In this document: positions 1 to 8,693 of the stretch, in pieces
Numbering within the stretch: position 1 is the first letter of the stretch
How the letters are laid out: each line of letters begins with the position of its first letter
NCBI GenBank assembly: GCA_015487515.1
Contig: WFPQ01000028.1
Coordinates: 1-9,692, forward strand
Source: Hyphomicrobiales bacterium
GTDB lineage: Bacteria > Pseudomonadota > Alphaproteobacteria > Rhizobiales > Devosiaceae
DNA: 9,692 bases
Direction: 5' to 3'
Program-made: the position numbers and the translations under genes
The notes under the pieces: model-generated
Database searches by the model: none
Told to the model about the DNA's origin: nothing
Seen by the model: only the letters and a program-made list of their open reading frames with translations

Positions 1-79
1 GATCTGAACCGGCTTTTTGAAGATCATGCCATCGGTTCGTAAGGCCAGTTTGTCAGGGTCATTGCGTATTGTCGCCGGC

Positions 80-135
80 GGTCAGGCTGGTGGTCAGGCT
101 GGTGGTCAGGCTGGTGGTCAGGCTGGTGGTCAGGC
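80..135. repeat. 12-bp tandem repeat across the 3' end of the MATE gene
   Basis: Four identical head-to-tail copies of a 12-bp unit (TCAGGCTGGTGG on the + strand) run from 82 to 129, with partial copies at both edges. On the minus strand each copy reads CCA CCA GCC TGA in the frame of the MATE gene, so each copy carries an in-frame stop. The MATE stop codon (130-132) is the TGA of the first, diverged copy. Gain or loss of copies would therefore not change the MATE protein. The apparent Gly-Gly-Gln-Ala repeat peptide in a + strand frame is a by-product of the repeat. No known repeat family is recognised. Confidence 0.95.
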
Positions 136-1494
136 GGTTGCTCTGGTCTTCAGCCTGTTGTCATGGGACCTTATGAGCCTGAAGGCGAAGATCACCGCGA
201 TCAGGGCGAATGGTATGCTGCCTGCAACTATGCCATAGGCAATTCCGGTCAGATCTCCCCACATGGCGCCAATGGTTATGAAGGGCAGCACCCCTATGGT
301 CTGCCGTGACCAGTTGAACCCGGTTGCCCAAAGGGGTTTGCCAAGATTGTTGAATGCGGCGTTGGTTACGAACAATATGCCGTTGAACAGGAATGCCGCC
401 GCGGCAATCCTGCAGAACAGGTCGATCATCAGTGCCATGTCGCCGGTGGCCATGAATGCGGAAATTATGGCGTTGCGGGCAAGATAAAGTACTGCCCAGG
501 CCAGCAGCACATAGGTGATGTTGAAGATTATTCCATCGATCAGGGTCTGTCTTGTCCTGTCCATCAGGCCGGCTCCGAAATTTTGCCCGATTATGGGTCC
601 GACGGCGCCCGAAAGGGCAAATATTACTCCGAATGTCAAAGGGATCAGGCGATCAACTACCGCCTGTCCTGCCAGGGCCATGTCCCCGTATTCGGCAATT
701 TTCTGCGCTATTATGAAGGCGCCGATCGGGGCCGCCAGGTTGGTCATTATCGCCGGTCCGCCGACCTTGGCCATTTCCCATATGTCCAGGCCGATCTTCC
801 TGAAATCGGCAAATCTGGCCATGTCTGCGGCAACCAGCACCAGGTAGAGTCCATAGGCGGCAAAGCTTATCCTTGCAATCAGGGTAACGATTGCCGCCCC
901 GGTCACTTCAAGGCCCAGGACAAAGATGAAGATCGGATCAAGAGCGGCGGTCAAAATCCCCCCTGCAAGGGTAATGTACATGGATTCCCTGGCCGCTCCC
1001 CAGGCCCGGAGTATTCCTATTGATATCATGCCAACGCTTACGAATGGCATGGCCGGCAGGATTATCAGCAGATAGCGCCGGGCGTGGACAAGGGCTGCCC
1101 CTTCTGCGCCAAGCATGTTCATGAACCAGCTTATCAGTACCAGGGAAACGGCTGCAAAGACCGTGCCAACCATCGCGGCCCCGGCCAGTGCGGAACCGGC
1201 ATAGCGCCTTGCGTCATCTTCTCTGCCCTGTCCGATGGAGCGGGCTATCAGGACCGAGGCCCCGATCATCATCCCGACGGAAATGGCGATCAGAAACCCG
1301 ATCACATAACCGGCCCGGCCCACTGCCGCCGTCTGGGCCGGGTCATTGAGCTGGGATATGTAGAACAGCGTGATTATGTCGACAAAGAACAGCGCCATCA
1401 TGCCGATGGCGGCGGTTGATGTCATTATTATGACGTGGCGCATGGTCGAGCCCTGCGTGAACACCGCCCCGTTTCTGCTGCCCTGTCTGCCCAT
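130..1494 (-). CDS. MATE family efflux transporter (MatE/NorM-like)
   Basis: A polytopic inner-membrane protein of 454 residues, the usual length for the multidrug and toxic compound extrusion family, which exports cationic or other small compounds by Na+ or H+ antiport. About twelve hydrophobic segments fill the protein. Family-like features are an Asp in the first membrane segment (D39 in LFFVDIITLFYIS), the stretch LDPIFIFVLGLEVTGAA (about 185-201) at the end of the first half, and the GQNFGAG motif (303-309) at the matching place in the second half. The start is placed at ATG 1494, because GGAG lies six bases upstream of it. A TTG at 1524 would add ten residues but has no better ribosome site. 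The gene stands alone, with its own promoter at 1557-1586, and ends inside a 12-bp repeat. The substrate cannot be told from sequence. The family call is firm; subfamily is not. Confidence 0.93.
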   Translation of the reverse strand: MGRQGSRNGAVFTQGSTMRHVIIMTSTAAIGMMALFFVDIITLFYISQLNDPAQTAAVGRAGYVIGFLIAISVGMMIGASVLIARSIGQGREDDARRYAGSALAGAAMVGTVFAAVSLVLISWFMNMLGAEGAALVHARRYLLIILPAMPFVSVGMISIGILRAWGAARESMYITLAGGILTAALDPIFIFVLGLEVTGAAIVTLIARISFAAYGLYLVLVAADMARFADFRKIGLDIWEMAKVGGPAIMTNLAAPIGAFIIAQKIAEYGDMALAGQAVVDRLIPLTFGVIFALSGAVGPIIGQNFGAGLMDRTRQTLIDGIIFNITYVLLAWAVLYLARNAIISAFMATGDMALMIDLFCRIAAAAFLFNGILFVTNAAFNNLGKPLWATGFNWSRQTIGVLPFITIGAMWGDLTGIAYGIVAGSIPFALIAVIFAFRLIRSHDNRLKTRATA

Positions 1495-1556
1495 TGGTAA
1501 CTCCGACCGCAAATCAATCGCCAACCTATAGGCCTGCCCCCGGTCGCAATCAAGGG

Positions 1557-1586
1557 ATTAGATTGGTGATGAGCGCTATTGGTCAA
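1557..1586 (-). promoter_or_regulatory. Sigma70-like promoter of the MATE gene
   Basis: Read on the minus strand, a -35 box TTGACC (1586-1581) is followed after 18 bases by a -10 box TCTAAT (1562-1557), five of six matches to consensus at each box. Transcription would begin near 1550, leaving a leader of about 55 bases before the ATG at 1494. The -35 box is half of a perfect palindrome (1581-1594). This is a sequence prediction. Confidence 0.65.
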
Positions 1587-1594
1587 TATTGACC
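1581..1594. promoter_or_regulatory. Perfect 14-bp palindrome over the MATE -35 box; candidate operator
   Basis: GGTCAATATTGACC is its own reverse complement, with two 7-base arms and no spacer, and it covers the -35 box of the predicted MATE promoter. A dimeric regulator bound here would block RNA polymerase, as TetR- or MarR-type repressors do at many efflux genes. No regulator gene is adjacent within the window, so the binding protein is unknown. The palindrome is seen directly; the operator role is inferred. Confidence 0.5.
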
Positions 1595-1617
1595 TGTTAC
1601 TGGTTTTGTGGTCAGCC

Positions 1618-1706
1618 AGCCCGCCGGCGCGAGGCAACAAAGCCCGGCCGGCGCGAGGCCATTATAAAGCCCGCCGGCGCGAGGCAACAAAGCCCGCCGG
1701 CATCGT
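1618..1706. repeat. Imperfect 23-27 bp tandem repeat, GC-rich
   Basis: Three units and a truncated fourth lie head to tail: 1618-1640, 1641-1667, 1668-1690 and 1691-1706. Units one and three are identical 23-mers. Unit two has an extra G and a different A/T-rich tail (CCATTATA). All three full units share the core GCCGGCGCGAGGC. Every copy contains the self-complementary hexamer GCCGGC, and the last copy can pair with a further GCCGGC at 1710-1715 to form a small hairpin with an 8-base loop. It lies in the 372-base gap between the MATE and IalB-family genes. No known family is recognised. Confidence 0.9.
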
Positions 1707-1762
1707 AAAGCCGGCTTCGTTCATTCCGGTGTCAGGTCAGTATCCCAACCAGAGGAAACTTC

Positions 1763-1806
1763 TGCAAGGCCTGCCTCGCAAAGCCTGCCTCGCAAAGCCT
1801 GCCTCC
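1763..1806. repeat. 14-bp tandem repeat downstream of the IalB-family gene
   Basis: Two exact copies of GCCTGCCTCGCAAA (1769-1782 and 1783-1796) are followed by a partial third copy (1797-1806) and preceded by a diverged tail (1763-1768). The unit differs from the 23-27 bp unit some 60 bases away and from the 12-bp unit at 80-135. It sits just past the 3' end of the minus-strand IalB-family gene. No U-tract follows it on either strand, so it does not look like an intrinsic terminator. Confidence 0.88.
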
Positions 1807-1866
1807 TGGGCGCCGGACCGGTGTTGCGTTCACGATTTTGGACCCTGTTCAAAATGTTTCTGATTT

Positions 1867-2379
1867 TTACGGCAATGCCGCAAATCCCTCCTTGAACCCG
1901 TTCAGGGAGACCGGTATTCCTATGCCTTCCTCCGGGGTTCGAAAGACCACGAAAATGGCATTTTGCCCGTTTGACAATATTTCGATCAGGGCATCATCCA
2001 TTATGACCTCTGCAATGCACCCGTTGGGCAGGCATCTTACAAAGGCCACCCGGCCCATGTCCCGTCCATCCACGTTGAGTCCAAGCCCGTTTGGAAGCAG
2101 GACCCCCAGGGGCACCAGTACCCTTAGCAGCCTTGCCTGCTGGTCGGCGGTCTTGAGCACGATCACGCTCATTCCCACATTGGGCTGGTTTTCCGCGGTT
2201 ATGTTTTGAATTATCGCGCATTGTTCCGAACTGGCGCCCGGCGGAGTGTCGCAACTCATCTGCCAGTCGCCGTGCTGGGATCTCACCACCCCCTGGGCCT
2301 GGACCGAAATCACGCCAAACATCAGCGTGGCGGCAATTATCGTGCATCTGAGCACTGTGTGTATTGCTGAATTTTTCAA
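1867..2379 (-). CDS. Exported invasion-associated locus B (IalB) family protein
   Basis: A 170-residue secreted or periplasmic protein. Residues 1-28 look like a Sec signal peptide: lysine at position 2, arginine at 11, a hydrophobic core (about 13-25), and a VQA cleavage site before QG. The mature part begins with the family-typical pattern of a short strand, HGDWQMSC, then a second Cys, and later RCLPNGC. The four cysteines (43, 54, 116, 121) could form two disulfides. IalB was named from Bartonella, where it is linked to erythrocyte invasion, but relatives are widespread in free-living Alphaproteobacteria and their function is unknown, so a virulence role should not be assumed. The first possible start is TTG at 2379, with GGAG eleven bases upstream. 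An in-frame GTG at 2355 would shorten the signal peptide and lacks a ribosome site. The gene is divergent from coxB. Confidence 0.85.
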   Translation of the reverse strand: MKNSAIHTVLRCTIIAATLMFGVISVQAQGVVRSQHGDWQMSCDTPPGASSEQCAIIQNITAENQPNVGMSVIVLKTADQQARLLRVLVPLGVLLPNGLGLNVDGRDMGRVAFVRCLPNGCIAEVIMDDALIEILSNGQNAIFVVFRTPEEGIGIPVSLNGFKEGFAALP

Positions 2380-2695
2380 TTTTTCAAGATCTCCAAAAGG
2401 CGCAGGATTGCCTGTCGTTCGGTGTTGCCGGTCTGGCTGTGCCCGGCCCTGTTTTCACCTCATGGTGTCAGACAGCCCGGCGCTCATGTCAAGTATCAAT
2501 GAGCCCTGTTATGCTGGTGCAATGGTCGCACCCTGAAATGGTGGCCTCCCGGTTGTATTTTATGGTGCTGAACATGTTATCTTGCGGCATGGAACATATC
2601 GGCATGGCTTTCATTCCGGCCCAGAACTGCGGCAGGCTCTGGGCGTTTTGTGGAAAAAATATCAAAATTTGCCCGAATGTTGCCATTAGGCGATT

Positions 2696-2724
2696 TTGCC
2701 GCACCTAAAATAAATGCTTATATT
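2696..2724 (+). promoter_or_regulatory. Sigma70-like promoter of the cox operon
   Basis: A -35 box TTGCCG (2696-2701) and a -10 box TATATT (2719-2724) are separated by exactly 17 bases of mostly A/T sequence. Transcription would start near 2731, giving a leader of about 150 bases before the coxB GTG. A short dyad, TTGC-N7-GCAA (2724-2738), overlaps the predicted start point and could be a regulator site. The prediction rests only on box match and spacing. Confidence 0.55.
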
Positions 2725-2870
2725 TGCTTAAAAGGCAACTTTATGTTCTAGGTAGCATCCATATGTTTAGTTTTGTGCGCTGAGTCGGCGTGCGAAGCTT
2801 TGTTTTCGTCTCGCTGTAGCTTTTCAAGGCGACAGCCGGGCTGGTCGAATGTACATACCGGGAAATCCAA

Positions 2871-2876
2871 AGGGGG
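2871..2876 (+). promoter_or_regulatory. Ribosome binding site selecting the coxB GTG start
   Basis: AGGGGG ends five bases before GTG 2882, a strong Shine-Dalgarno match at close spacing. The upstream in-frame ATG at 2849 has no such site and would put the Shine-Dalgarno inside the coding region. Confidence 0.7.
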
Positions 2877-2881
2877 ATTCT

Positions 2882-5543
<2,662 letters not shown>

Positions 5544-5551
5544 GCTTTGGT

Positions 5552-5557
5552 GGGGAG
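5552..5557 (+). promoter_or_regulatory. Ribosome binding site selecting the ctaB TTG start
   Basis: GGGGAG lies seven bases before TTG 5565. The first in-frame ATG (5574) is 16 bases from it, and the TTG at 5547 lies upstream of it, so TTG 5565 is the best-placed start. Confidence 0.65.
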
Positions 5558-5564
5558 AACCGGC

Positions 5565-6518
5565 TTGGCATATATGGGCACCAGCGCCAACACTCAGTCT
5601 GCGGCTCTTGACCGCCAGGGTGCCGGTGCGGGCGTTGGTGACTTCATTGCCCTTTTGAAGCCTCGTGTCATGTCGCTGGTCGTGTTTACGGCCATCGTTG
5701 GCATGCTGCTTGCGCCGGTTGGTGTTCACCCGGTGATTTTTGTAATCGCCATTGCATCGATTGCCATCGGGGGCGGTGCCTCCGGTGCGCTTAACATGTG
5801 GTATGAATCGGATATCGACGCTCTGATGAGCCGTACCCGCAATCGCCCGATTCCGGCCGGGCGGGTTGACAGGGGGCAGGCCCTTGGTTTTGGTCTGGTC
5901 CTGTCTGTCGGCTCGGTTGCCCTGCTTGGACTGGCCAGCAACTGGCTTGCGGCTGCCCTCCTGGCCTTCACCATATTTTTTTATGCGGTTATCTATACGA
6001 TCTGGCTCAAGAGGCGCACGGCCCAGAACATTGTTATTGGCGGTGCGGCCGGGGCCTTTCCTGCCATGATAGGCTGGGCTGCGGCCACGGGCTCCATCGG
6101 GATCGAGCCGGTGATTTTGTTCATGATCGTCTTCCTCTGGACTCCTCCCCATTTCTGGGCCCTTGCCCTTTACAAGAAGGGTGATTATGCGGCGGCCAAC
6201 ATCCCCATGCTGCCCAACGTGGCCGGGGAGAGGGTCACAAAGATACAGATTTTAGTTTATTCCCTGTTGCTTGCTGCCTTCAGCCTGTTGCCGTTCTGGC
6301 TCGGTTTTGCCGGCATTGCCTATGGTCTGGTAGCTGGTGCCTCGGGCCTGGGCATGGTCGGTCTTTCGGTTCATCTGCTTGCTGCTTCTGGCAAGGCCAT
6401 GCGGGTGCGTTCCCGGCGGCTTTTTTCATTTTCCCTTTTATATCTGTTTGTGGTTTTTCTGGCGCTTTTGCTTGAAACCCTGGTACTCAGATCAGAAATT
6501 TTGACCGTAATCTTGTGA
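5565..6518 (+). CDS. ctaB: Protoheme IX farnesyltransferase (heme O synthase)
   Basis: CtaB (Cox10) transfers a farnesyl group from farnesyl diphosphate to the 2-vinyl group of protoheme, giving heme O, which CtaA then oxidises to heme A for CoxA. The 317-residue protein belongs to the UbiA prenyltransferase superfamily, with about nine membrane helices. The first Asp-rich motif is N77-x5-D83-x-D85 (NMWYESDID), followed by the family signature [12 protein letters not shown] (89-100). Next come [12 protein letters not shown] (144-155) and TPPHFWAL (193-200). The start is set by a Shine-Dalgarno at 5552-5557 in front of TTG 5565; ATG 5574 would be three residues shorter. The stop is 17 bases before the next start. 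The companion gene ctaA is not in the window. Confidence 0.96.
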   Translation: MAYMGTSANTQSAALDRQGAGAGVGDFIALLKPRVMSLVVFTAIVGMLLAPVGVHPVIFVIAIASIAIGGGASGALNMWYESDIDALMSRTRNRPIPAGRVDRGQALGFGLVLSVGSVALLGLASNWLAAALLAFTIFFYAVIYTIWLKRRTAQNIVIGGAAGAFPAMIGWAAATGSIGIEPVILFMIVFLWTPPHFWALALYKKGDYAAANIPMLPNVAGERVTKIQILVYSLLLAAFSLLPFWLGFAGIAYGLVAGASGLGMVGLSVHLLAASGKAMRVRSRRLFSFSLLYLFVVFLALLLETLVLRSEILTVIL

Positions 6519-6535
6519 TGGAGCAGGTATTGATA

Positions 6536-6697
6536 ATGAGCAAGGATCAGGCTGTGGACGAACATGAAGAAAATCGTCTCAAGCGCCAGCGGGTGCGTTC
6601 CATTGTCATAGCACTGGCACTTGCGGCTTTTGTAATGACCTTTTTTGTCCTGACCATGGTAAGAATGGGTCCTGAACTGTTTGTGAGGCCATTGTAA
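6536..6697 (+). CDS. Small CoxF-like single-helix membrane protein
   Basis: A 53-residue protein with a charged N-terminus (about 1-21, rich in Glu, Lys and Arg), one membrane helix (about 22-42) and a short tail ending ELFVRPL. Small proteins of this shape between ctaB and ctaG are common in alphaproteobacterial cox operons and are often annotated CoxF; their role is not established. The position suggests oxidase assembly or stability. The ATG at 6536 has AGG eight bases upstream. ATG 6518, overlapping the ctaB stop, would add six residues but has no ribosome site. The stop codon shares one base with the ctaG start, so the two are probably translationally coupled. Reality of the gene is well supported by position and composition; the family name rests on these, not on a motif. 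Confidence 0.8.
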   Translation: MSKDQAVDEHEENRLKRQRVRSIVIALALAAFVMTFFVLTMVRMGPELFVRPL

Positions 6698-7275
6698 TGA
6701 GCACCATTTCCCCGACTTTTTCCAATTCTCCGGCCAGCAATGATTCCGGCAGGAGCAATCTCAGGACTGCGCTTATATGTGCGGGTGTTTTTTTTGGCAT
6801 GGTCGGCGTTTCATTTGCCGCGGTTCCCCTTTACCGGCTGTTTTGCCAGATAACCGGTTATGCGGGCACGACCCAGGTTTCCGAGGGCAATGTCAATGGC
6901 ATAATCGACCGCGAGATGTCCGTGCGTTTTGACGCCACCGTTTCCAGCGCCCTTGACTGGACCGTTGTTCCGGCCAAGACCGTTACCGACAGGGTGGGTG
7001 AGGTCAGAGTGGTAACCTATCGCGCCACCAACAATTCTGATGTTCCCATAACCGGAACGGCATCCTTTAACGTGGCGCCCAGCATTGCCGGGGCCTATTT
7101 CAACAAGATAGAATGTTTCTGCTTTACGGAGCAGACTCTTGCCCCTGGTGAATCGGTCGAAATGCCCATAACATTTTTTCTTGATCCTGAATTAGACAAG
7201 GTTCGTGAACTTGATACCGTTACCGATATAACCTTGTCCTATACGTTTTATGCTTCAGATAGCAGGAGTAGCTAA
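6697..7275 (+). CDS. ctaG: Cytochrome c oxidase assembly protein CtaG (Cox11 family, CuB chaperone)
   Basis: CtaG/Cox11 delivers copper to the CuB site of subunit I. The 192-residue protein has a short cytoplasmic N-terminus, one membrane helix (about 23-43), then a periplasmic immunoglobulin-like domain. Near the helix is the family motif VPLYRLFCQITGYAGTTQ, with C50. The copper-binding pair is C140 and C142 in IECFCFTEQTL, followed by MPITFFLDPEL. All three cysteines known to matter in Cox11 are therefore present. The start ATG overlaps the preceding stop (TAATG) and has GAGG eight bases upstream. It ends two bases before coxC. A run of eight T (6788-6795) lies in the helix codons, with the frame intact. 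This is the Cox11-type CtaG, unrelated to the Bacillus protein of the same name. Confidence 0.96.
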   Translation: MSTISPTFSNSPASNDSGRSNLRTALICAGVFFGMVGVSFAAVPLYRLFCQITGYAGTTQVSEGNVNGIIDREMSVRFDATVSSALDWTVVPAKTVTDRVGEVRVVTYRATNNSDVPITGTASFNVAPSIAGAYFNKIECFCFTEQTLAPGESVEMPITFFLDPELDKVRELDTVTDITLSYTFYASDSRSS

Positions 7276-7277
7276 AT

Positions 7278-8111
7278 ATGTCGTCAGCAACGAAAAATCA
7301 TGATTATCATCTGGTGGAACCCAGCCCGTGGCCGGCTGTCGGCTCCCTTGCTGCATTTGTCATGGCGCTTGGTGCCATCATGTGGATGCGCGATGTTACT
7401 CCATGGCTGTTTTTCATTGGTTTTGCCGGTGTGCTTTACACCATGTACGGCTGGTGGGCCGATGTGGTTCACGAGGCAAATTCCGGTGATCACACCGAGG
7501 TGGTTCAGTTGCATCACCGCTATGGCATGATCCTGTTCATTGCCTCCGAGGTGATGTTTTTCGTTGCCTGGTTCTGGGCCTATTTCGATGGCTTTTTCCG
7601 CATAGACGATGTTGAACAGTTTACTCGCGTTGCCGTATCGGGGGGGGTATGGCCTCCAAAGGGAGTAGAACTCTTCAATCCATGGCACCTGCCCCTGTTC
7701 AATACCCTGGTATTGCTGGCTTCGGGGACCACGGTCACCTGGGCCCATCACGCATTGCTCGAGGGAGATCGCAAGGGTCTTAAGTGGGGCCTGGCCCTGA
7801 CCATTGCCCTTGGGGTTCTCTTTACCACGGTGCAGCTGATTGAATATGGCCAGGCAGGGTTTTCCTTCTCCGGCAATATCTATGGAGCCACTTTCTTCAT
7901 GGCTACCGGGTTTCATGGTTTTCATGTTTTTGTGGGTACCATATTCCTGATAGTCTGCCTTGTTCGTGCCCTTAAGGGGGACTTTACTCCCAAGCAGCAT
8001 TTGGGTTTTGAATTTGCCGCCTGGTACTGGCATTTTGTTGATGTGGTATGGCTGTTCCTGTTTGCCTCGATTTATGTCTGGGGCAGTTCGTTTGGAGCCC
8101 TTGCCCATTAG
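7278..8111 (+). CDS. coxC: Cytochrome c oxidase subunit III
   Basis: Subunit III (also named CtaE) has no redox centre; it binds subunit I, stabilises the active site during turnover and helps proton uptake into the D channel. The 277-residue protein has seven membrane helices. Family features include HHRYGMILFIASEVMFF with the conserved membrane Glu E91, the segment VWPPKGVELFNPWHLPL (124-140), TVTWAHHALLEG (152-163), GFHGFHVFVGT (211-221) and the C-terminal WHFVDVVWLFLF. AGGAG nine bases before the ATG lies within the end of ctaG, two bases separating the genes. A run of eight G (7640-7647) encodes Ser-Gly-Gly-Val in an intact frame. A strong terminator starts 31 bases after the stop. Confidence 0.98.
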   Translation: MSSATKNHDYHLVEPSPWPAVGSLAAFVMALGAIMWMRDVTPWLFFIGFAGVLYTMYGWWADVVHEANSGDHTEVVQLHHRYGMILFIASEVMFFVAWFWAYFDGFFRIDDVEQFTRVAVSGGVWPPKGVELFNPWHLPLFNTLVLLASGTTVTWAHHALLEGDRKGLKWGLALTIALGVLFTTVQLIEYGQAGFSFSGNIYGATFFMATGFHGFHVFVGTIFLIVCLVRALKGDFTPKQHLGFEFAAWYWHFVDVVWLFLFASIYVWGSSFGALAH

Positions 8112-8142
8112 CCGGATGGCATGATGAAATGATCACAGGATG

Positions 8143-8175
8143 GAAGGGTGCAGTTTTGCACCCTTCTTTGATTTT
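8143..8175 (+). terminator. Intrinsic terminator after coxC
   Basis: A perfect 10-bp stem (GAAGGGTGCA at 8143-8152 with TGCACCCTTC at 8157-8166) has a 4-base loop GTTT and is followed by TTTGATTTT. This is the clearest intrinsic terminator in the window. It would end or reduce transcription between coxC and the DUF983-surf1 pair. The T-tract is interrupted by GA, so read-through is possible. Confidence 0.75.
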
Positions 8176-8321
8176 GCCGCCCCGGGATCTGCCGGTTCTT
8201 CTGTTTTCCTCAAGGCCATGTCCGTCATCGTTTGTTTTGAACCCCGTACCCTGAGTGTTGATTGGATTGCCCAGGCAGCATTTTGTAGACAAAACCCCAG
8301 CCGGAGCCGACCAGTTATCCC

Positions 8322-8693
8322 ATGACCAAGCTTTCCCAATCAGAACTTTCTCCATGGATCATAGGATTGAGGGGAAAATGCCCCCACTGCGCCAGGGGTA
8401 ATCTGTTTGGCGGTTTTCTTTCTGTGAATTCCAGTTGCGGGGTTTGCGGCCTGGATTTTTCCTTTGCTGACAGTGCTGATGGTCCGGCCATTTTCATTAT
8501 TTTCATAGTCGGGGCCATCGTTGTCGCCCTGGCCCTTTGGGTTGATGTGATGTTCAAGCCTTCCATGCTGGTTCATCTTGCCCTTTGGATACCAACCACG
8601 ATAATCTTGGCGGTTTTGCTCATGCGTCCATTCAAGGGCATAATCATCACCATGCAATACAGGCTTTCGGCCCGGGAGGGGAAAAGTGAATAG
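8322..8693 (+). CDS. DUF983 family membrane protein with zinc-ribbon-like CXXC pairs
   Basis: A 123-residue protein of unknown function. Its N-terminal half holds two CXXC pairs, C20-PH-C23 and C39-GV-C42, spaced like a zinc ribbon, then two membrane helices (about 56-76 and 84-101) and a short basic tail. This matches the DUF983 family, which is often found beside surf1 and subunit III genes in Alphaproteobacteria; a part in oxidase assembly is plausible but unproven. It follows a terminator and a 210-base gap after coxC, in which I see no gene and no convincing promoter. The ribosome site is weak: GGAG lies 15 bases before ATG 8322. Its stop lies inside the start of surf1. Confidence 0.88.
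   Translation: MTKLSQSELSPWIIGLRGKCPHCARGNLFGGFLSVNSSCGVCGLDFSFADSADGPAIFIIFIVGAIVVALALWVDVMFKPSMLVHLALWIPTTIILAVLLMRPFKGIIITMQYRLSAREGKSE

Larger units (their letters stand above)
2380..2881. other. Divergent intergenic region between the IalB-family gene and coxB
   Basis: About 500 bases with no convincing gene. Short open frames exist on both strands (2364-2708 forward, 2489-2704 reverse), but their products look like no protein family, lack ribosome sites and overlap each other. The right-hand part, from about 2650, is clearly richer in A and T and holds the predicted cox promoter. For the leftward gene the best -35 candidate is a consensus TTGACA on the minus strand (2492-2487), but no good -10 box follows at 16-18 bases, so that promoter is left uncertain. 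The last 150 bases would be the coxB leader. Confidence 0.6.

Noticed and set aside
17..238. A + strand frame encoding a Gly-Gly-Gln-Ala repeat peptide.
   Set aside because: The peptide repeat is just the 12-bp tandem repeat read on the other strand, and the rest overlaps the MATE gene in antisense. There is no ribosome site.
1618..1806. The tandem repeats as a CRISPR array.
   Set aside because: Units are directly joined without unique spacers, and no cas gene is present.
1579..1863. A 94-codon + strand frame across the GC-rich repeats.
   Set aside because: Its composition (Arg, Ala, Pro, Lys) is set by the tandem repeats, it lacks a ribosome site and it resembles no protein.
1842..1866. 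An inverted repeat ATTTTG/CAAAAT just past the IalB-family gene as a terminator.
   Set aside because: The stem is six mostly A/T pairs with a nine-base loop, and no T-tract follows on the minus strand.
2364..2708. Possible small genes in the gap before coxB (2364-2708 forward, 2489-2704 reverse).
   Set aside because: No ribosome sites and no family resemblance; they overlap each other and one runs into the start of the IalB-family gene.
7284..8108. A 274-codon minus-strand frame opposite coxC, and a similar one opposite surf1 (8704-9516).
   Set aside because: Both mirror strongly coding + strand genes and show low-complexity polar composition with no recognisable family.
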